A stretch of DNA of 54,372 bases from contig CAYMJV010000008.1 of the NCBI GenBank assembly GCA_964390545.1, positions 1 to 54,372 on the forward strand, read 5' to 3'. The position numbers and the translations under genes were made by a program. Of the stretch, positions 17,301 through 25,072 are shown one piece after another. Position 1 is the stretch's first letter, and every line of letters begins with the position of its first letter. Under the pieces are notes generated by a model, which saw only the letters and a program-made list of their open reading frames with translations, was not told the DNA's origin and searched no databases. The DNA comes from CAYMJV01 sp964390545. GTDB lineage: Bacteria > Desulfobacterota > BSN033 > UBA1163.

Positions 17301-18750
17301 GGATGACCGTATCCACTTCAACGGAGAAATCCGATCCTTGAATCGGAATGGGTCGCCTTCGACCCGAAGCGTCAGGCTCACCTAGCTCCATACGGATACA
17401 TCGAACAGAAGAGATCTTTCCGCCTTTCACTATGATCTCGGTGGGGGTAGCAAGGAGTTGAAATTTAATCCCTTCGGCTTCTGCCTCTTCGATATCTTCT
17501 TCGTAAGCAGGCATCTCACTTCGAGATCGACGATAGATGATGCTGACCTCTTTGGCTCCCATTCGCAGAGCTGTACGGGCTGCATCAATGGCTACGTTTC
17601 CTCCTCCAATGACAGCAACCCGTTGCCCCACTTCAACCTTCTGGCCGAGGTTGGCCTTTCGCAAAAAGACGACGCCTGGAATGATATTGGGATTTTCTTC
17701 CCCTGGGATGCCGAGCTTCTGATCCTGATGAGCTCCCACAGCCAAAAAGATCGCTCGGTAACCCTGTCTGAAAAGGTCATTGAAAGTGAGGTTGGGGCCG
17801 ATCGGAGAGTTTGTTTTGATCTCCACACCGAGAGACTGAATCGTCTTGACCTCCTCTTCGAGAATCTCTCTGGGAAGGCGATAAGAAGGAATGCCAGCAT
17901 AGAGCATTCCTCCGATGACGGGAAGAGCCTCAAAAATCGTAACCGGATATCCTTTCTGCGCCAAGAAGGCTGAAGCTGCCAAACCAGCCGGTCCAGAACC
18001 CACAATCGCCACCCGTTCCCCTTTTGCTTCCTCCTTCTGAATTGGAATTTCAGTCTTGACTTCATCTGCCACAAATCGTTTCAACTCACAGATAGCGACA
18101 GGCTGATCCAACTCCTTACGATTGCATTCCTTCTCGCAGGGATGAGGACAGATCCTTCCCAGTACCCCGGGGAGAGGAAGATTTTCACGGATCAATTGGA
18201 GGGCTTCTTTATACTTTCCGGCTCCAATCAGCGCCACATAACCTTGAACATTGATACGGGCAGGGCAGGTAAGGCCGCAAGGAGCTCGGTCGCCCTTTTC
18301 GATTGTAAAGATATTGGGAAAGGCCTGTGCATAAGGCCTGTAGATGGCCTTTCGATCCACCAAGCCTTCGTCGAATAGGCTCTTGATTGGAACCGGGCAG
18401 GCCTGCGGGCATTCTCCGCAACCTGTGCACTTGGAAGGATCGATGAAGCGAGGTTTCTTTCTTACGGTGATTTCAAAGTCTCCGGGATTGCCCTCGACCT
18501 TAACCACCTCGGAGTAAGTGAGCGTTTGGATATTGAGGTGACGGCCTGCTTCCACCAATTTGGGAGAGAGGATGCACATGGAGCAATCGTTGGTGGGGAA
18601 GGTCTTATCCAATTGGGCCATCACCCCGCCGATGGCAGGCGAGGCCTCCACGAGGTAGACATAGTAGCCTGATTCAGCCAGGTCAAGGGAGGCTTGGATC
18701 CCGGCAATGCCACCTCCTACGACCATCACTGCACCCACTTTATCAGCCAT
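14308..18750 (-). CDS. hdrA: Giant HdrA with inserted GltD/NfnB-like flavoprotein domain
   Basis: 1480 residues, about 440 longer than the neighbouring HdrA. The start is a normal HdrA FAD domain (GGGIAGIQASLDLAESG, FPTNDCSMCILSPKLVEAGRH, CTGCGECPQAC). At about residue 150 it switches to a GltD/NfnB/DPYD-type module: APCGLTCPARINVQGY, ICPHPCEKECNRK, a second FAD motif GSGPAGLAASAFLAQKG, an NAD(P) motif GGGNVAIDAARTALRMGA and GGDAVTGPWIAIEA. At about 590-620 it returns to HdrA with CLNCGLCSECLQCVALC, followed by a third FAD motif (GGGLSGMRAALELARQG) and two C-terminal [4Fe-4S] motifs (CVGCGLCELLC, CKGCGVCSASC). The insert could give HdrA direct NAD(P)H access. It is the HdrA next to hdrBC. A GAGGGAAA ribosome site precedes the ATG. 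Confidence 0.93.
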   Translation of the reverse strand: MADKVGAVMVVGGGIAGIQASLDLAESGYYVYLVEASPAIGGVMAQLDKTFPTNDCSMCILSPKLVEAGRHLNIQTLTYSEVVKVEGNPGDFEITVRKKPRFIDPSKCTGCGECPQACPVPIKSLFDEGLVDRKAIYRPYAQAFPNIFTIEKGDRAPCGLTCPARINVQGYVALIGAGKYKEALQLIRENLPLPGVLGRICPHPCEKECNRKELDQPVAICELKRFVADEVKTEIPIQKEEAKGERVAIVGSGPAGLAASAFLAQKGYPVTIFEALPVIGGMLYAGIPSYRLPREILEEEVKTIQSLGVEIKTNSPIGPNLTFNDLFRQGYRAIFLAVGAHQDQKLGIPGEENPNIIPGVVFLRKANLGQKVEVGQRVAVIGGGNVAIDAARTALRMGAKEVSIIYRRSRSEMPAYEEDIEEAEAEGIKFQLLATPTEIIVKGGKISSVRCIRMELGEPDASGRRRPIPIQGSDFSVEVDTVIPAIGQTPDLSFLKGMEMGVNPQGTIKVDPTTLQTSREGIFAGGDAVTGPWIAIEAVAAGKEAAISIDRYLRGQNLSEGREKPKLEKARFEEIYADQPKAPRVRMEMLSIEERQKTFSEVKKGFTEEEAKREALRCLNCGLCSECLQCVALCKAGAVNHQLKEETVTFHVGSIILSPGFDEYDADRLKAYGYGRLPNVITSIQFERILSASGPFQGNLLRPSDRTSPKKVAWIQCAGSRDMTGNDGNEYCSSVCCMYAIKEAVIAKEHHHEVEPTIFYMDIRAHGKDFDAYYERAKKEYGVRFIRSMVSRVAERPKTKNLIITYVDSEGRVKEEEFDLVVLSVGLTPSKGAKELAQNLGLELDSYGFCKTEEFSPLHTSKPGIYVCGAFQGPKDIPETVAQASAAVASASNLLADVRGTLTKKKDYPAEVDVKGQEPRIGVFVCHCGINIGGVVNVQEVREYAKTLAGVAYVEENLYTCSQDTQEKIKKAIQEFQLNRVVVASCSPRTHEPMFQETVREMGLNKYLFEMTNIRDQCSWVHMHQPKEATEKAKELLRMAVAKSRLLQPLKEPVVEVTKKGLVIGGGLSGMRAALELARQGLDCALVERETELGGNLRHIYSTIDGNDPQELLRNTVKQVTENPRIQVFTKAELKNLNGYVGNFKSIISTNGSEKEFEHGVVIVAVGAKESTPTEYLYGQDRRVITQKELEEKIAHQWEEVHRSRNIVMIQCVGSRTLERPNCSRICCSVAVKNALKIKEKNPDAKVTILYRDIRTYGLMERYYTQARNQGIEFIQYELDAKPDLKVEGGLLQLKVKDRILGEEVILQPDLVVLASAIVPYENEALAKMLKVPLTADGFFLEAHMKLRPVDFATDGIFLAGLAHFPKTISESISQADAAVARATASIAKGYVSVLPTISEVDQTRCVGCGLCELLCPFSAIRVVETEKGSKAETIAASCKGCGVCSASCPQKAATVHHFSDEQLTAQIEALIPMKEKEAA

Positions 18751-18780
18751 AGTATTTCCCTCGATGTATCATCCGAAGCC

Positions 18781-18872
18781 CAAATGTCAAAATCCAAATG
18801 TCAAATCAATGACAAATGATCAAATGTCAAAATATTTGTCATTTGAAATTTGAACTTTGACATTTGACATTA
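18781..18872. repeat. Palindromic word repeat (AAATGTCAAA / TTTGACATTT)
   Basis: Repeated CAAATGTCAAA words on the left face ATTTGTCATTTG, AAATTTGAAC and TTTGACATTTGACATT on the right. It fills the hdrB/hdrA copy 2 spacer. Confidence 0.75.
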
Positions 18873-18878
18873 ATGTTT

Positions 18879-19730
18879 CTACATCAATCCTTTCGCGCTC
18901 AATACCTTGATTGGGTCTGTGATATGTCGGCCCAACCATTTTTTGACATCTTTATGACCCAGAGCCAATCCCATCAATTCCGTGAAATAGAGGATAGGAA
19001 GATCATACTTTTCTCCAGCCTCCTTCTCCAACTCATCCTGACGGGTATCGAGATTGGCCTGACACATTGGGCAGCCTGTGACCAGACAGTCAGCTTCTGC
19101 CTCCTTAGCCATGGAGAGAAGTTTCTGGCTCAATTTTCTGACGATGTCTGTTCGCGTCATGACCAGGCTGGCTCCGCAGCAATCCGTTTTGTAGGACCAG
19201 GGAACCGGTTCAGCCCCTAGCAGTTCCATCAGTTGATCCATATGTTGAGGGTTCTCGTATTCCCGGATCCCGGTCACTTTCGGAGGCCGAACCGTGAGAC
19301 AACCATAGTAGCAGGCCACCTTCAGCCCCGAGAGAGGTTTTGTCCGCTTCTTCTTCACTTCCTCCAAAATCGGCCCATTGCAGAAGAAATCCAAGGAATA
19401 TCGAATAGAGACATTGCCTTGATAAGGGAAATGGAGTTTCTTCGAGTGTTCTTTTAACTCTTTCTCCACTGCCTTGAACCGGCTGTAGCAGGCCACACAG
19501 GGGACGAGCAACTCCCGATCGCTCTTCTCTGCGATGGCAAGATTACGTGCAGCGAGGTCGATTGCCAATTCTTCATCCGTACAGTGGGCAGAACTGGCGC
19601 CGCAGCAGGTCCAATCTTCCAGTTCATGGAGTTGAATATCGAGGAGGTCCGAGACCCCTCGGATCGAATCGTCATACTCCCTGGCCGTTCCGTGGAGGGA
19701 GCACCCTGGATAATAGGAAATTTCTTTCAC
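18879..19730 (-). CDS. hdrB: Heterodisulfide reductase subunit B (HdrB)
   Basis: 283 residues. It carries two copies of the CCG (CX31-39CCX35-36CXXC) domain: TCCGASSAHC with VPCVAC downstream, and DCCGAS with TGCPMC downstream. In methanogen HdrB these bind the non-cubane [4Fe-4S] clusters that reduce a disulfide or other substrate. The GTG start overlaps the hdrC stop (GTGA). In a bacterium without CoM/CoB the natural substrate is unknown; next to MetFV it may simply serve as the electron module of a MetFV-Hdr complex. Confidence 0.94.
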   Translation of the reverse strand: MKEISYYPGCSLHGTAREYDDSIRGVSDLLDIQLHELEDWTCCGASSAHCTDEELAIDLAARNLAIAEKSDRELLVPCVACYSRFKAVEKELKEHSKKLHFPYQGNVSIRYSLDFFCNGPILEEVKKKRTKPLSGLKVACYYGCLTVRPPKVTGIREYENPQHMDQLMELLGAEPVPWSYKTDCCGASLVMTRTDIVRKLSQKLLSMAKEAEADCLVTGCPMCQANLDTRQDELEKEAGEKYDLPILYFTELMGLALGHKDVKKWLGRHITDPIKVLSAKGLM

Positions 19731-20290
19731 CTTTTCTCCCCTTTCTCAAAGGTATTAAAAATCTCCTGAATCTCTTTCCCGCCTCCGAACTTGGATGGGA
19801 GGAGTTTGATCTTTCCCTTGCGGTACATCTTCCATCCTAAACCCGCATCCTTAAGAAAATCGCGAGTCTTTGTCTTAAACTGGAGGATGAGGCTCAGTTC
19901 ATGAATCCGTCCCTTCGATTTGATCGTATTCAAAAAGACGGAGTGGAAGATAGGAATATCCTTTTCCCCTGGTTTGATTCCGGAGTGAATCGAGATGCTT
20001 CTCAAGGTATCCATGATCTTCGCAATATCAATGTTATTCGGGCATCGAACACTACACGTATAACAGGATGCACAGATCCAGATGGTTTTTGAGGAGAGGA
20101 CCTTTTCTCGGTGATCATACTGGATATGCCGCAGGACCTGGTTTGGAAGGATATCCATGGCGTAAGCCACCGGACACCCCGCCGAACACTTTTGGCATTG
20201 ATAGCAGGCCTGGATTTTTTCGCCACTGGCCTGAACGACCTCCGAGAGGAAAGCATTTCCGCTTTGGTTCATCAGCGTGTTTGGATTCAT
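19727..20290 (-). CDS. hdrC: Heterodisulfide reductase subunit C (HdrC)
   Basis: 187 residues, the usual length. Two [4Fe-4S] motifs are visible: CYQCQKCSAGCPVAY (about residues 34-48) and CASCYTCSVRCPNNIDI (about 74-90). HdrC passes electrons from HdrA to HdrB in the cytoplasm. AGGTGAACG precedes the ATG. It begins 13 bases after the histidine kinase stop, so kinase, hdrC and hdrB appear to share a transcript. Confidence 0.95.
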   Translation of the reverse strand: MNPNTLMNQSGNAFLSEVVQASGEKIQACYQCQKCSAGCPVAYAMDILPNQVLRHIQYDHREKVLSSKTIWICASCYTCSVRCPNNIDIAKIMDTLRSISIHSGIKPGEKDIPIFHSVFLNTIKSKGRIHELSLILQFKTKTRDFLKDAGLGWKMYRKGKIKLLPSKFGGGKEIQEIFNTFEKGEKR

Positions 20291-20303
20291 CGTTCACCTC
20301 GAA

Positions 20304-22625
20304 TCATGGATGGGGTTGCCCCTCCAGAATAGGTTGCGTTTCCGGGTAAGTCGGGAGCTCGATGGTAAAAGTCGTGCCTTCACCCCTTTTACTTTTGACT
20401 CTAATCTTTCCTCCATGGCTTTCAACGATGCCATAAGAGGTACTCAGACCTAGCCCGGTGCCTTTTCCCACATCCTTTGTGGTGAAGAAAGGATCAAAGA
20501 TACGCCTGAGGTTTTCTTCCTTGATTCCCTCACCCGTATCAGTAAACTCTAAGGTGACCCATTTCCGATCGGGAGATGTGGAGGAGGTGATGGTGAGGGT
20601 TCCATTACCGTGCATCGCCTCTGCCGCATTGACAATGATGTTGATCAAGACTTGCTTCAGCTGACTGGCATTTCCTCGGACAAAAGGGAGGAAGGAGTCA
20701 AGGTTCTTGATAATTTTGATATTGTGAAAGAGAGCTTGATTTTCAAGGAAGAAGAGGCCGTCGGTAATGGCGCGGTTGATATCCGTGGGCTCCATCTTGG
20801 GTTCGGTCTGACGAGCGAATTCGAGGAGGCTTTTGACAATATCCTTGCATCGGCTGGTCTCCTGAACGATCCTGGCCAGATCCCCTCGTTTGGTGTCATC
20901 CTCTGGAAGATCTTCAGCCATCAGGCTGGCATAAATAAGAATTCCGCCCAGAGGGTTGTTAATCTCGTGAGCGATACCGGCTGCCAGCTTTCCGAGAGAA
21001 GCCATTTTTTCTGAACTGACCAGCTGGAGATGGGTTTCCTGAAGCCTCTTTTCCATGTTTATCCGAGCCCTCAGGTCGGTGAAGATCCCGACACTTGCAA
21101 TCTCTTTGGCTGCTCCGTCGTAGATCAGAGCCGCCGAAAGCTGAATGGGGATCTCCTCTCCGTACTTATTGACGATATTGAGCTGACTCGGAATGAATTT
21201 TCCTACCCCTCCGTACTCTGGGCTGCGGAGTTTCTTCATGATCTCTTTGGCCACGCCTTCTGGATAGATTTTCGTAATATGGATCTTACCGATCACCTCT
21301 TCGGCCGTATGTCCGGTTAAAGCCTCTGCCCCCTTGTTGAAGACGAAGATATTGCCTTTCATATCTGCGGCAATAATTCCGTCCACGGAGCTCTCGATCA
21401 GGTTCATGAAAAATTCGTTGGTTTCCCGGAGCTCGTTTTCAATCCTTTTTCTTTCGGTGATATCCAAGTTGATCCCTTGGTAGCCGATAATCTCTTCCCT
21501 CTCGTTCTTGATCGGATGCCCGGTCAGAAGGACGGTGATCCGTTCTCCATTCTTCTTCTTAAATTCCACCTCCATGTCTTTGACATAGCCATCTCTTTCA
21601 ATCCTCTCCTGGAAGATTTTTCGATCTTCAGGATTGAGATAGAGGTCCTGCGCGATATTGATGCTGAGAAATTCCTCTTTGGTGGAATAGCCCAGCATTT
21701 CGAGGAGGGCCTGGTTGCAGTCCAAAAACTTACCCTCCTTCGAGCTGATGAAGAGACCATGCCTCACCCTCTCAAACAGGGTCCGAAGTTTTTCCTCGGA
21801 ATTCCTTTGGTCTCTTTCAATTTTTTTCCGGGCGGTGATGTCGCGGATGTAGGCATAGGTTTTGACCTCACCCGCGTCGGACTTGGCCAAGGCTATGCAG
21901 ACCTCTGCATCCTTGACCTGGCCCTGGGGGGTCAGAATATTCATTTCGGTGCAGAGTTTTTCACCGATACCCACGCCTCGGGTCACAGTTCCTTCAAGGA
22001 ATTCCTTATCTTCTTTTCCGATCACGGTGAAGAAATTTCTTCCGATGAGATCTTCTCTCGGTATCCCAGTGATTTCCGAGGCCATCTGGTTGGCGAAAAT
22101 GATCTTAAAGGCCTGATCGAAGACGACGATTCCGTCATCCCCCATCTCGGCAATCTTCTCAAACTGCTGGGTGGCCTCCCGAATCCTTCGTTCCATCTGC
22201 TTTGACTCGGTGATATCCTTGAGGTAGGCATAACCCTTTCGGGTTCCTCGAGGCGTTTGGGCTAAGGCAATGCAGATCTCCACCTCTTTGGCCATCCCCT
22301 TGGAAGTGAGCAACTGGATATGCATACAATTTTTCTCACCGTAGCGCTCGGGATGAGTGAAGATGTCTTCGATGAGGGGTTGATTGGGTTTTCCTAATAG
22401 TGAGAGGATTGTCATCTTAAGCAATTCTTCATTCGAATGTCCGGTGATCTCGGAGACCATCCGATTCGCATATTCGATCCGATAATCCTCATTGAAGACG
22501 AAGATGCCATCGTTCCCCAATTCCGCAATCGCCTGAAACATCTCCGTTCCCACCCCTTGATGGATCAAGATGAGCGGTTGAGAAGGTCTTCTTTTTTTGG
22601 AGGAAGAGGTTTTTTTTGCTTGCAT
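20304..22625 (-). CDS. Multi-PAS soluble histidine kinase
   Basis: 773 residues. There are four PAS domains in tandem (starting near residues 30, 150, 280 and 400, each with the pattern DGI-x-V-x-N and an ITG/MLG/LTG turn). A HisKA domain with phospho-His in LAAGIAHEINNPLGGILIY and a HATPase domain (NIIVNAAEAM, DTGEGIKEENLRRIFDPFFTT, GKGTGLGLST) follow. There is no membrane segment, so it senses cytoplasmic signals; tandem PAS often sense redox state or small ligands. ATG 22625 with GGAGAGGGT is preferred over an upstream ATG at 22679. Its place directly before hdrCB suggests it senses the state of this pathway, which is inference. No output regulator is adjacent. Confidence 0.92.
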   Translation of the reverse strand: MQAKKTSSSKKRRPSQPLILIHQGVGTEMFQAIAELGNDGIFVFNEDYRIEYANRMVSEITGHSNEELLKMTILSLLGKPNQPLIEDIFTHPERYGEKNCMHIQLLTSKGMAKEVEICIALAQTPRGTRKGYAYLKDITESKQMERRIREATQQFEKIAEMGDDGIVVFDQAFKIIFANQMASEITGIPREDLIGRNFFTVIGKEDKEFLEGTVTRGVGIGEKLCTEMNILTPQGQVKDAEVCIALAKSDAGEVKTYAYIRDITARKKIERDQRNSEEKLRTLFERVRHGLFISSKEGKFLDCNQALLEMLGYSTKEEFLSINIAQDLYLNPEDRKIFQERIERDGYVKDMEVEFKKKNGERITVLLTGHPIKNEREEIIGYQGINLDITERKRIENELRETNEFFMNLIESSVDGIIAADMKGNIFVFNKGAEALTGHTAEEVIGKIHITKIYPEGVAKEIMKKLRSPEYGGVGKFIPSQLNIVNKYGEEIPIQLSAALIYDGAAKEIASVGIFTDLRARINMEKRLQETHLQLVSSEKMASLGKLAAGIAHEINNPLGGILIYASLMAEDLPEDDTKRGDLARIVQETSRCKDIVKSLLEFARQTEPKMEPTDINRAITDGLFFLENQALFHNIKIIKNLDSFLPFVRGNASQLKQVLINIIVNAAEAMHGNGTLTITSSTSPDRKWVTLEFTDTGEGIKEENLRRIFDPFFTTKDVGKGTGLGLSTSYGIVESHGGKIRVKSKRGEGTTFTIELPTYPETQPILEGQPHP

Positions 22626-22686
22626 ACCCTCTCCAAGGTAGCATAACTCCCTAGGGTTGACAAGGGAAGCCGGTTCCATACAGTCT

Positions 22687-22761
22687 CAATGTAAATTGCA
22701 ACATGATCAATGCAAAATGTAAATTTTTTGTTTTACAATTTGCAATTTTCAATTTGCATTG
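22687..22761. repeat. Palindromic word repeat (AATGTAAATTG / CAATTTGCATTG)
   Basis: AT-rich inverted words (TCAATGTAAATTGCAA, CAATGCAAAATGTAAATT) face ACAATTTGCAATT and CAATTTGCATTG. It fills the metF2/kinase spacer. Confidence 0.65.
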
Positions 22762-22768
22762 GGTCTTA

Positions 22769-23641
22769 TTAAAGTCCTACGGTCTCGAGCACACTGGGAA
22801 TCAGATTCTCCCACCCAATGGGGATGATCTGGATACCTTGGCAGAACGGCTTCAATGTTCTAATCAGATGACCGGCAATCTCCACACTTGCCTGCCTTTT
22901 ATCGGAGGCCTTCATCAGTTGATCAATGATCGAATCTGGGATGGAGGCTCCTTCCACGTGTTTATTGACGTATCGGGCCATACCGACCGATTTGAGCAGG
23001 GTGATTCCCACGATGATAGGAACCTTGAAATGGGCAACCTTTTTCACAAAGGCCTCAAAGACGTTCACATCGTAGACCGAGTGGGTGAAGAAGAAATCGA
23101 CTCCCATCCGAATCTTCTTCTCCATATCCATGACCTCCAGATCCAGGACATGGGCCTTCGCAGCCGCATTGACCATTGTGCCCACGCAAAATCGGGGCTT
23201 TCCTAGAAGGTCATTGCCCATGAGGTCATAACCTTCTTGGAGGCGCTTGGCTGCTCCAAGCAACCCCGTGACATCAAGGTCAAAAACCGGTTGGGCCTCA
23301 AAATGGTCCCCAATGGAGGGATGGTCTCCCTGCAGGAGCAGGATATTTTTCAGACCTAAAGCAGCAGCATTAAGAAGCTCGGACTGGAGGGCCAATCGAT
23401 TTCGATCGCTGCAGGAAAGATTGTAGATCACCTCCATCCCTTTTGCCCTCAGCAAAGCACAGACGGAAAGGGACCCCAACCTCATGATTGCATTCTGGAG
23501 ATCTGGCACATTGACAGCATCCACACGACCTTTCAGGAGTTCTGTATTTTGGAAGACCTCGGAGAGGTCGCTTCCCTTAGGGGGTTGGAGCTCAACGACG
23601 ATCACAAACTTTCCTAATTCCAACTGTTCCTTAAATGACAT
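22769..23641 (-). CDS. metF: Divergent methylenetetrahydrofolate reductase-like protein (MetF copy 2)
   Basis: 290 residues with the MTHFR barrel blocks VVELQPPKGSD, VNVPDLQNAIMRLGSLS, CSDRNRLALQSELLNAAALGL and LLLQGDHPSIGDH. Unlike copies 1 and 3, the conserved substrate Gln region reads FFFTHSVYD instead of FIQTQCIY, so the usual Gln is His, and the charged segment after VDAVNV differs. It may have altered substrate or partner preference. ATG 23641 has a strong GGAGAGAGGAG site. It follows metV2 but has its own promoter-like sequence about 220 bases upstream. Folate binding is inferred from the family. Confidence 0.88.
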   Translation of the reverse strand: MSFKEQLELGKFVIVVELQPPKGSDLSEVFQNTELLKGRVDAVNVPDLQNAIMRLGSLSVCALLRAKGMEVIYNLSCSDRNRLALQSELLNAAALGLKNILLLQGDHPSIGDHFEAQPVFDLDVTGLLGAAKRLQEGYDLMGNDLLGKPRFCVGTMVNAAAKAHVLDLEVMDMEKKIRMGVDFFFTHSVYDVNVFEAFVKKVAHFKVPIIVGITLLKSVGMARYVNKHVEGASIPDSIIDQLMKASDKRQASVEIAGHLIRTLKPFCQGIQIIPIGWENLIPSVLETVGL

Positions 23642-23870
23642 GTTCTTTCTCCTCTCTCCCACCATGAGGGAGGTCGTCATCCAGCGCTCTTGGAGGCCAG
23701 ACAATTCAACCCGTTCTGAACGATGCCCCCTGTTAGAGGGTGAACAAAGTCAAATCCGGGCAAGCTCTCGAGACAGAGCTTTATCAGCTTACCCACCTAC
23801 GCTTCATTTTTCTGAATCGGTCGCCCAATAGAACGAATATTTTCAGGGCACAGGAAATAAAGGTCGAAAA
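23642..23870 (-). other. Long 5' leader of metF2, no gene
   Basis: About 220 transcribed but apparently untranslated bases between the candidate promoter and metF2. Short inverted stretches are present (GTAAGCTGATAAAGCTC followed by GAGCTTGCCC), so it could fold, but I recognise no cobalamin, folate, ZTP, glycine or c-di-GMP riboswitch core in it. Confidence 0.4.
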
Positions 23871-23900
23871 ATTATAAAACCTCAAGGGAAAATCTGTCAA
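23871..23900 (-). promoter_or_regulatory. Near-perfect sigma-70 promoter for metF2 and downstream genes
   Basis: On the minus strand TTGACA (23900-23895) and TATAAT (23876-23871) are both exact consensus, separated by 18 bases. The predicted start is near 23864. It lies just after the metV2 stop, so metF2, the kinase and the hdr genes can be transcribed independently of the Wood-Ljungdahl block. Confidence 0.75.
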
Positions 23901-23942
23901 CCTCGTTGAGAACTTAGTTCGGATCCCTTTCGCAAAGAATAT

Positions 23943-24617
23943 TTATTTTGCGTACCTTTTCTTATAGGCTTCCTGAACCACGGTCCCCTGAGTTTGATTT
24001 CGCCATTCCCTCGCAGGTTTCACTTTCAGGATGTTTTCCAGCCTGTTTTGTTCCTTCAATCGTTTATGGATCTCGAACCAGGCACAAGGGGTGTCTTTGT
24101 TTACTTCACATTTGCCTTCTCGAGAGGTCCCTCCGCAGGGCCCGTTGAATAGGCTCTTCGCACATCTTGTAACAGGGCATATTCCTCCTGTCTCCCCCAA
24201 GACGCACTCTCTGCAGGCACGGCAATTTTCCTCAAACCATCCGATATCCCGGTCTATGCCGATAAAAGTCGTATTCAGAGCAGGAAACACTGGTTTCCCG
24301 GGATACCGGTCGGCAAGAAACTGGACTCCGGCTCCACAAGCCATCGACAGCAGGGCATCATAGGTCCTTACCATCTCATCCAGTTCCGAATAAAAATCGG
24401 CATTGCACTGCCGCTCAATGGTAAACCCATCCATCTGGCACGGGATCTCCTCCTGTTTGAAGGCACTTTGGAGTTCTTCATTCAGGAGTCCGACCTCCCT
24501 TTGACCGCCTGCCATGCAGATGGATGTACACCCTCCACACCCCACGTTCAAGACCTTCCTGAACTTCTTCATCATTTCTTTGATCTCATCAAAAGGTTTT
24601 CTTTCCCCGACAATCAT
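23943..24617 (-). CDS. metV: MetV-like zinc/iron-sulfur protein (copy 2)
   Basis: 224 residues with the same Cys pattern as copy 1: CGGCTSICMAGGQREVG, MACGAGVQFL, CRACRECVLGETGGICP, CAKSLFNGPCGGTSREGKC and PCAW. It would form the partner of one of the two nearby MetF copies and receive electrons for methylene-THF reduction. It sits directly downstream of the tetraheme cytochrome (gap about 30 bases), tying it to the membrane module. GGAGG precedes the ATG. Confidence 0.92.
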   Translation of the reverse strand: MIVGERKPFDEIKEMMKKFRKVLNVGCGGCTSICMAGGQREVGLLNEELQSAFKQEEIPCQMDGFTIERQCNADFYSELDEMVRTYDALLSMACGAGVQFLADRYPGKPVFPALNTTFIGIDRDIGWFEENCRACRECVLGETGGICPVTRCAKSLFNGPCGGTSREGKCEVNKDTPCAWFEIHKRLKEQNRLENILKVKPAREWRNQTQGTVVQEAYKKRYAK

Positions 24618-24650
24618 CTTCTGCCTCCAGATTTCAAACGTTCAATCAAA

Positions 24651-25040
24651 CTACTTTCTGACGTGACATCCCCCACAGTACTGGGAGCCCGCTTTTTTCT
24701 TCTCCATCTGATACTTCCTATGGCAACCTGTGCACTGGTTGTGAAAAGCCTTTTCCAGATTGAGTCGGGACTTGTGGCCATGGCAAGCAAGACAACGGAG
24801 GTCCTTATTCCCTTCCTCAAGTTTACTCTCGTCCAGAATGTTTTTCCCATTTTCATAGATGTGATGGCAGTCCTTGCACGATAATCCTGCTTCGACATGG
24901 CGGTTATGAGGAAGCGACACCGCAGGTCGTGTCTTCCCTTCCAGTACAATCTTATCCGGTTGAGCCCAGAGGGGAGATCCCGTTAATACGAGAAGGAGAG
25001 CAACGGTGATCATCAGAACCCTGCAGCCTATCGTTTTCAT
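24651..25040 (-). CDS. Periplasmic tetraheme cytochrome c (c3/TmcA-like)
   Basis: 129 residues from ATG 25040 (GGAGGAGAAAAGA site). A signal peptide is visible (basic start, hydrophobic core, cleavage near LWAQP). Four c-type heme motifs follow: CKDCH, CLACH, CTGCH and CGGCH, with extra His (LPHNRH, the HH after CKDC, AFHNQ) able to serve as distal ligands as in cytochrome c3. It would act in the periplasm as electron acceptor or donor to the adjoining membrane protein. With the two upstream genes it forms a Tmc-like set. An earlier in-frame ATG at 25073 overlaps the upstream gene and lacks a ribosome site. Confidence 0.9.
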   Translation of the reverse strand: MKTIGCRVLMITVALLLVLTGSPLWAQPDKIVLEGKTRPAVSLPHNRHVEAGLSCKDCHHIYENGKNILDESKLEEGNKDLRCLACHGHKSRLNLEKAFHNQCTGCHRKYQMEKKKAGSQYCGGCHVRK

Positions 25041-25072
25041 TCTTTTCTCCTCCAGAGGGCACCGTTTCTTCA

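Noticed and set aside
10278..18750. Possible selenocysteine in the HdrA proteins
   Set aside because: Both hdrA frames are continuous and have Cys at the FPTNDCSMCI position; no in-frame TGA is present.
23642..23870. Riboswitch in the metF2 leader
   Set aside because: No core motif of cobalamin, folate, ZTP, glycine or c-di-GMP riboswitches could be recognised; only generic pairing.
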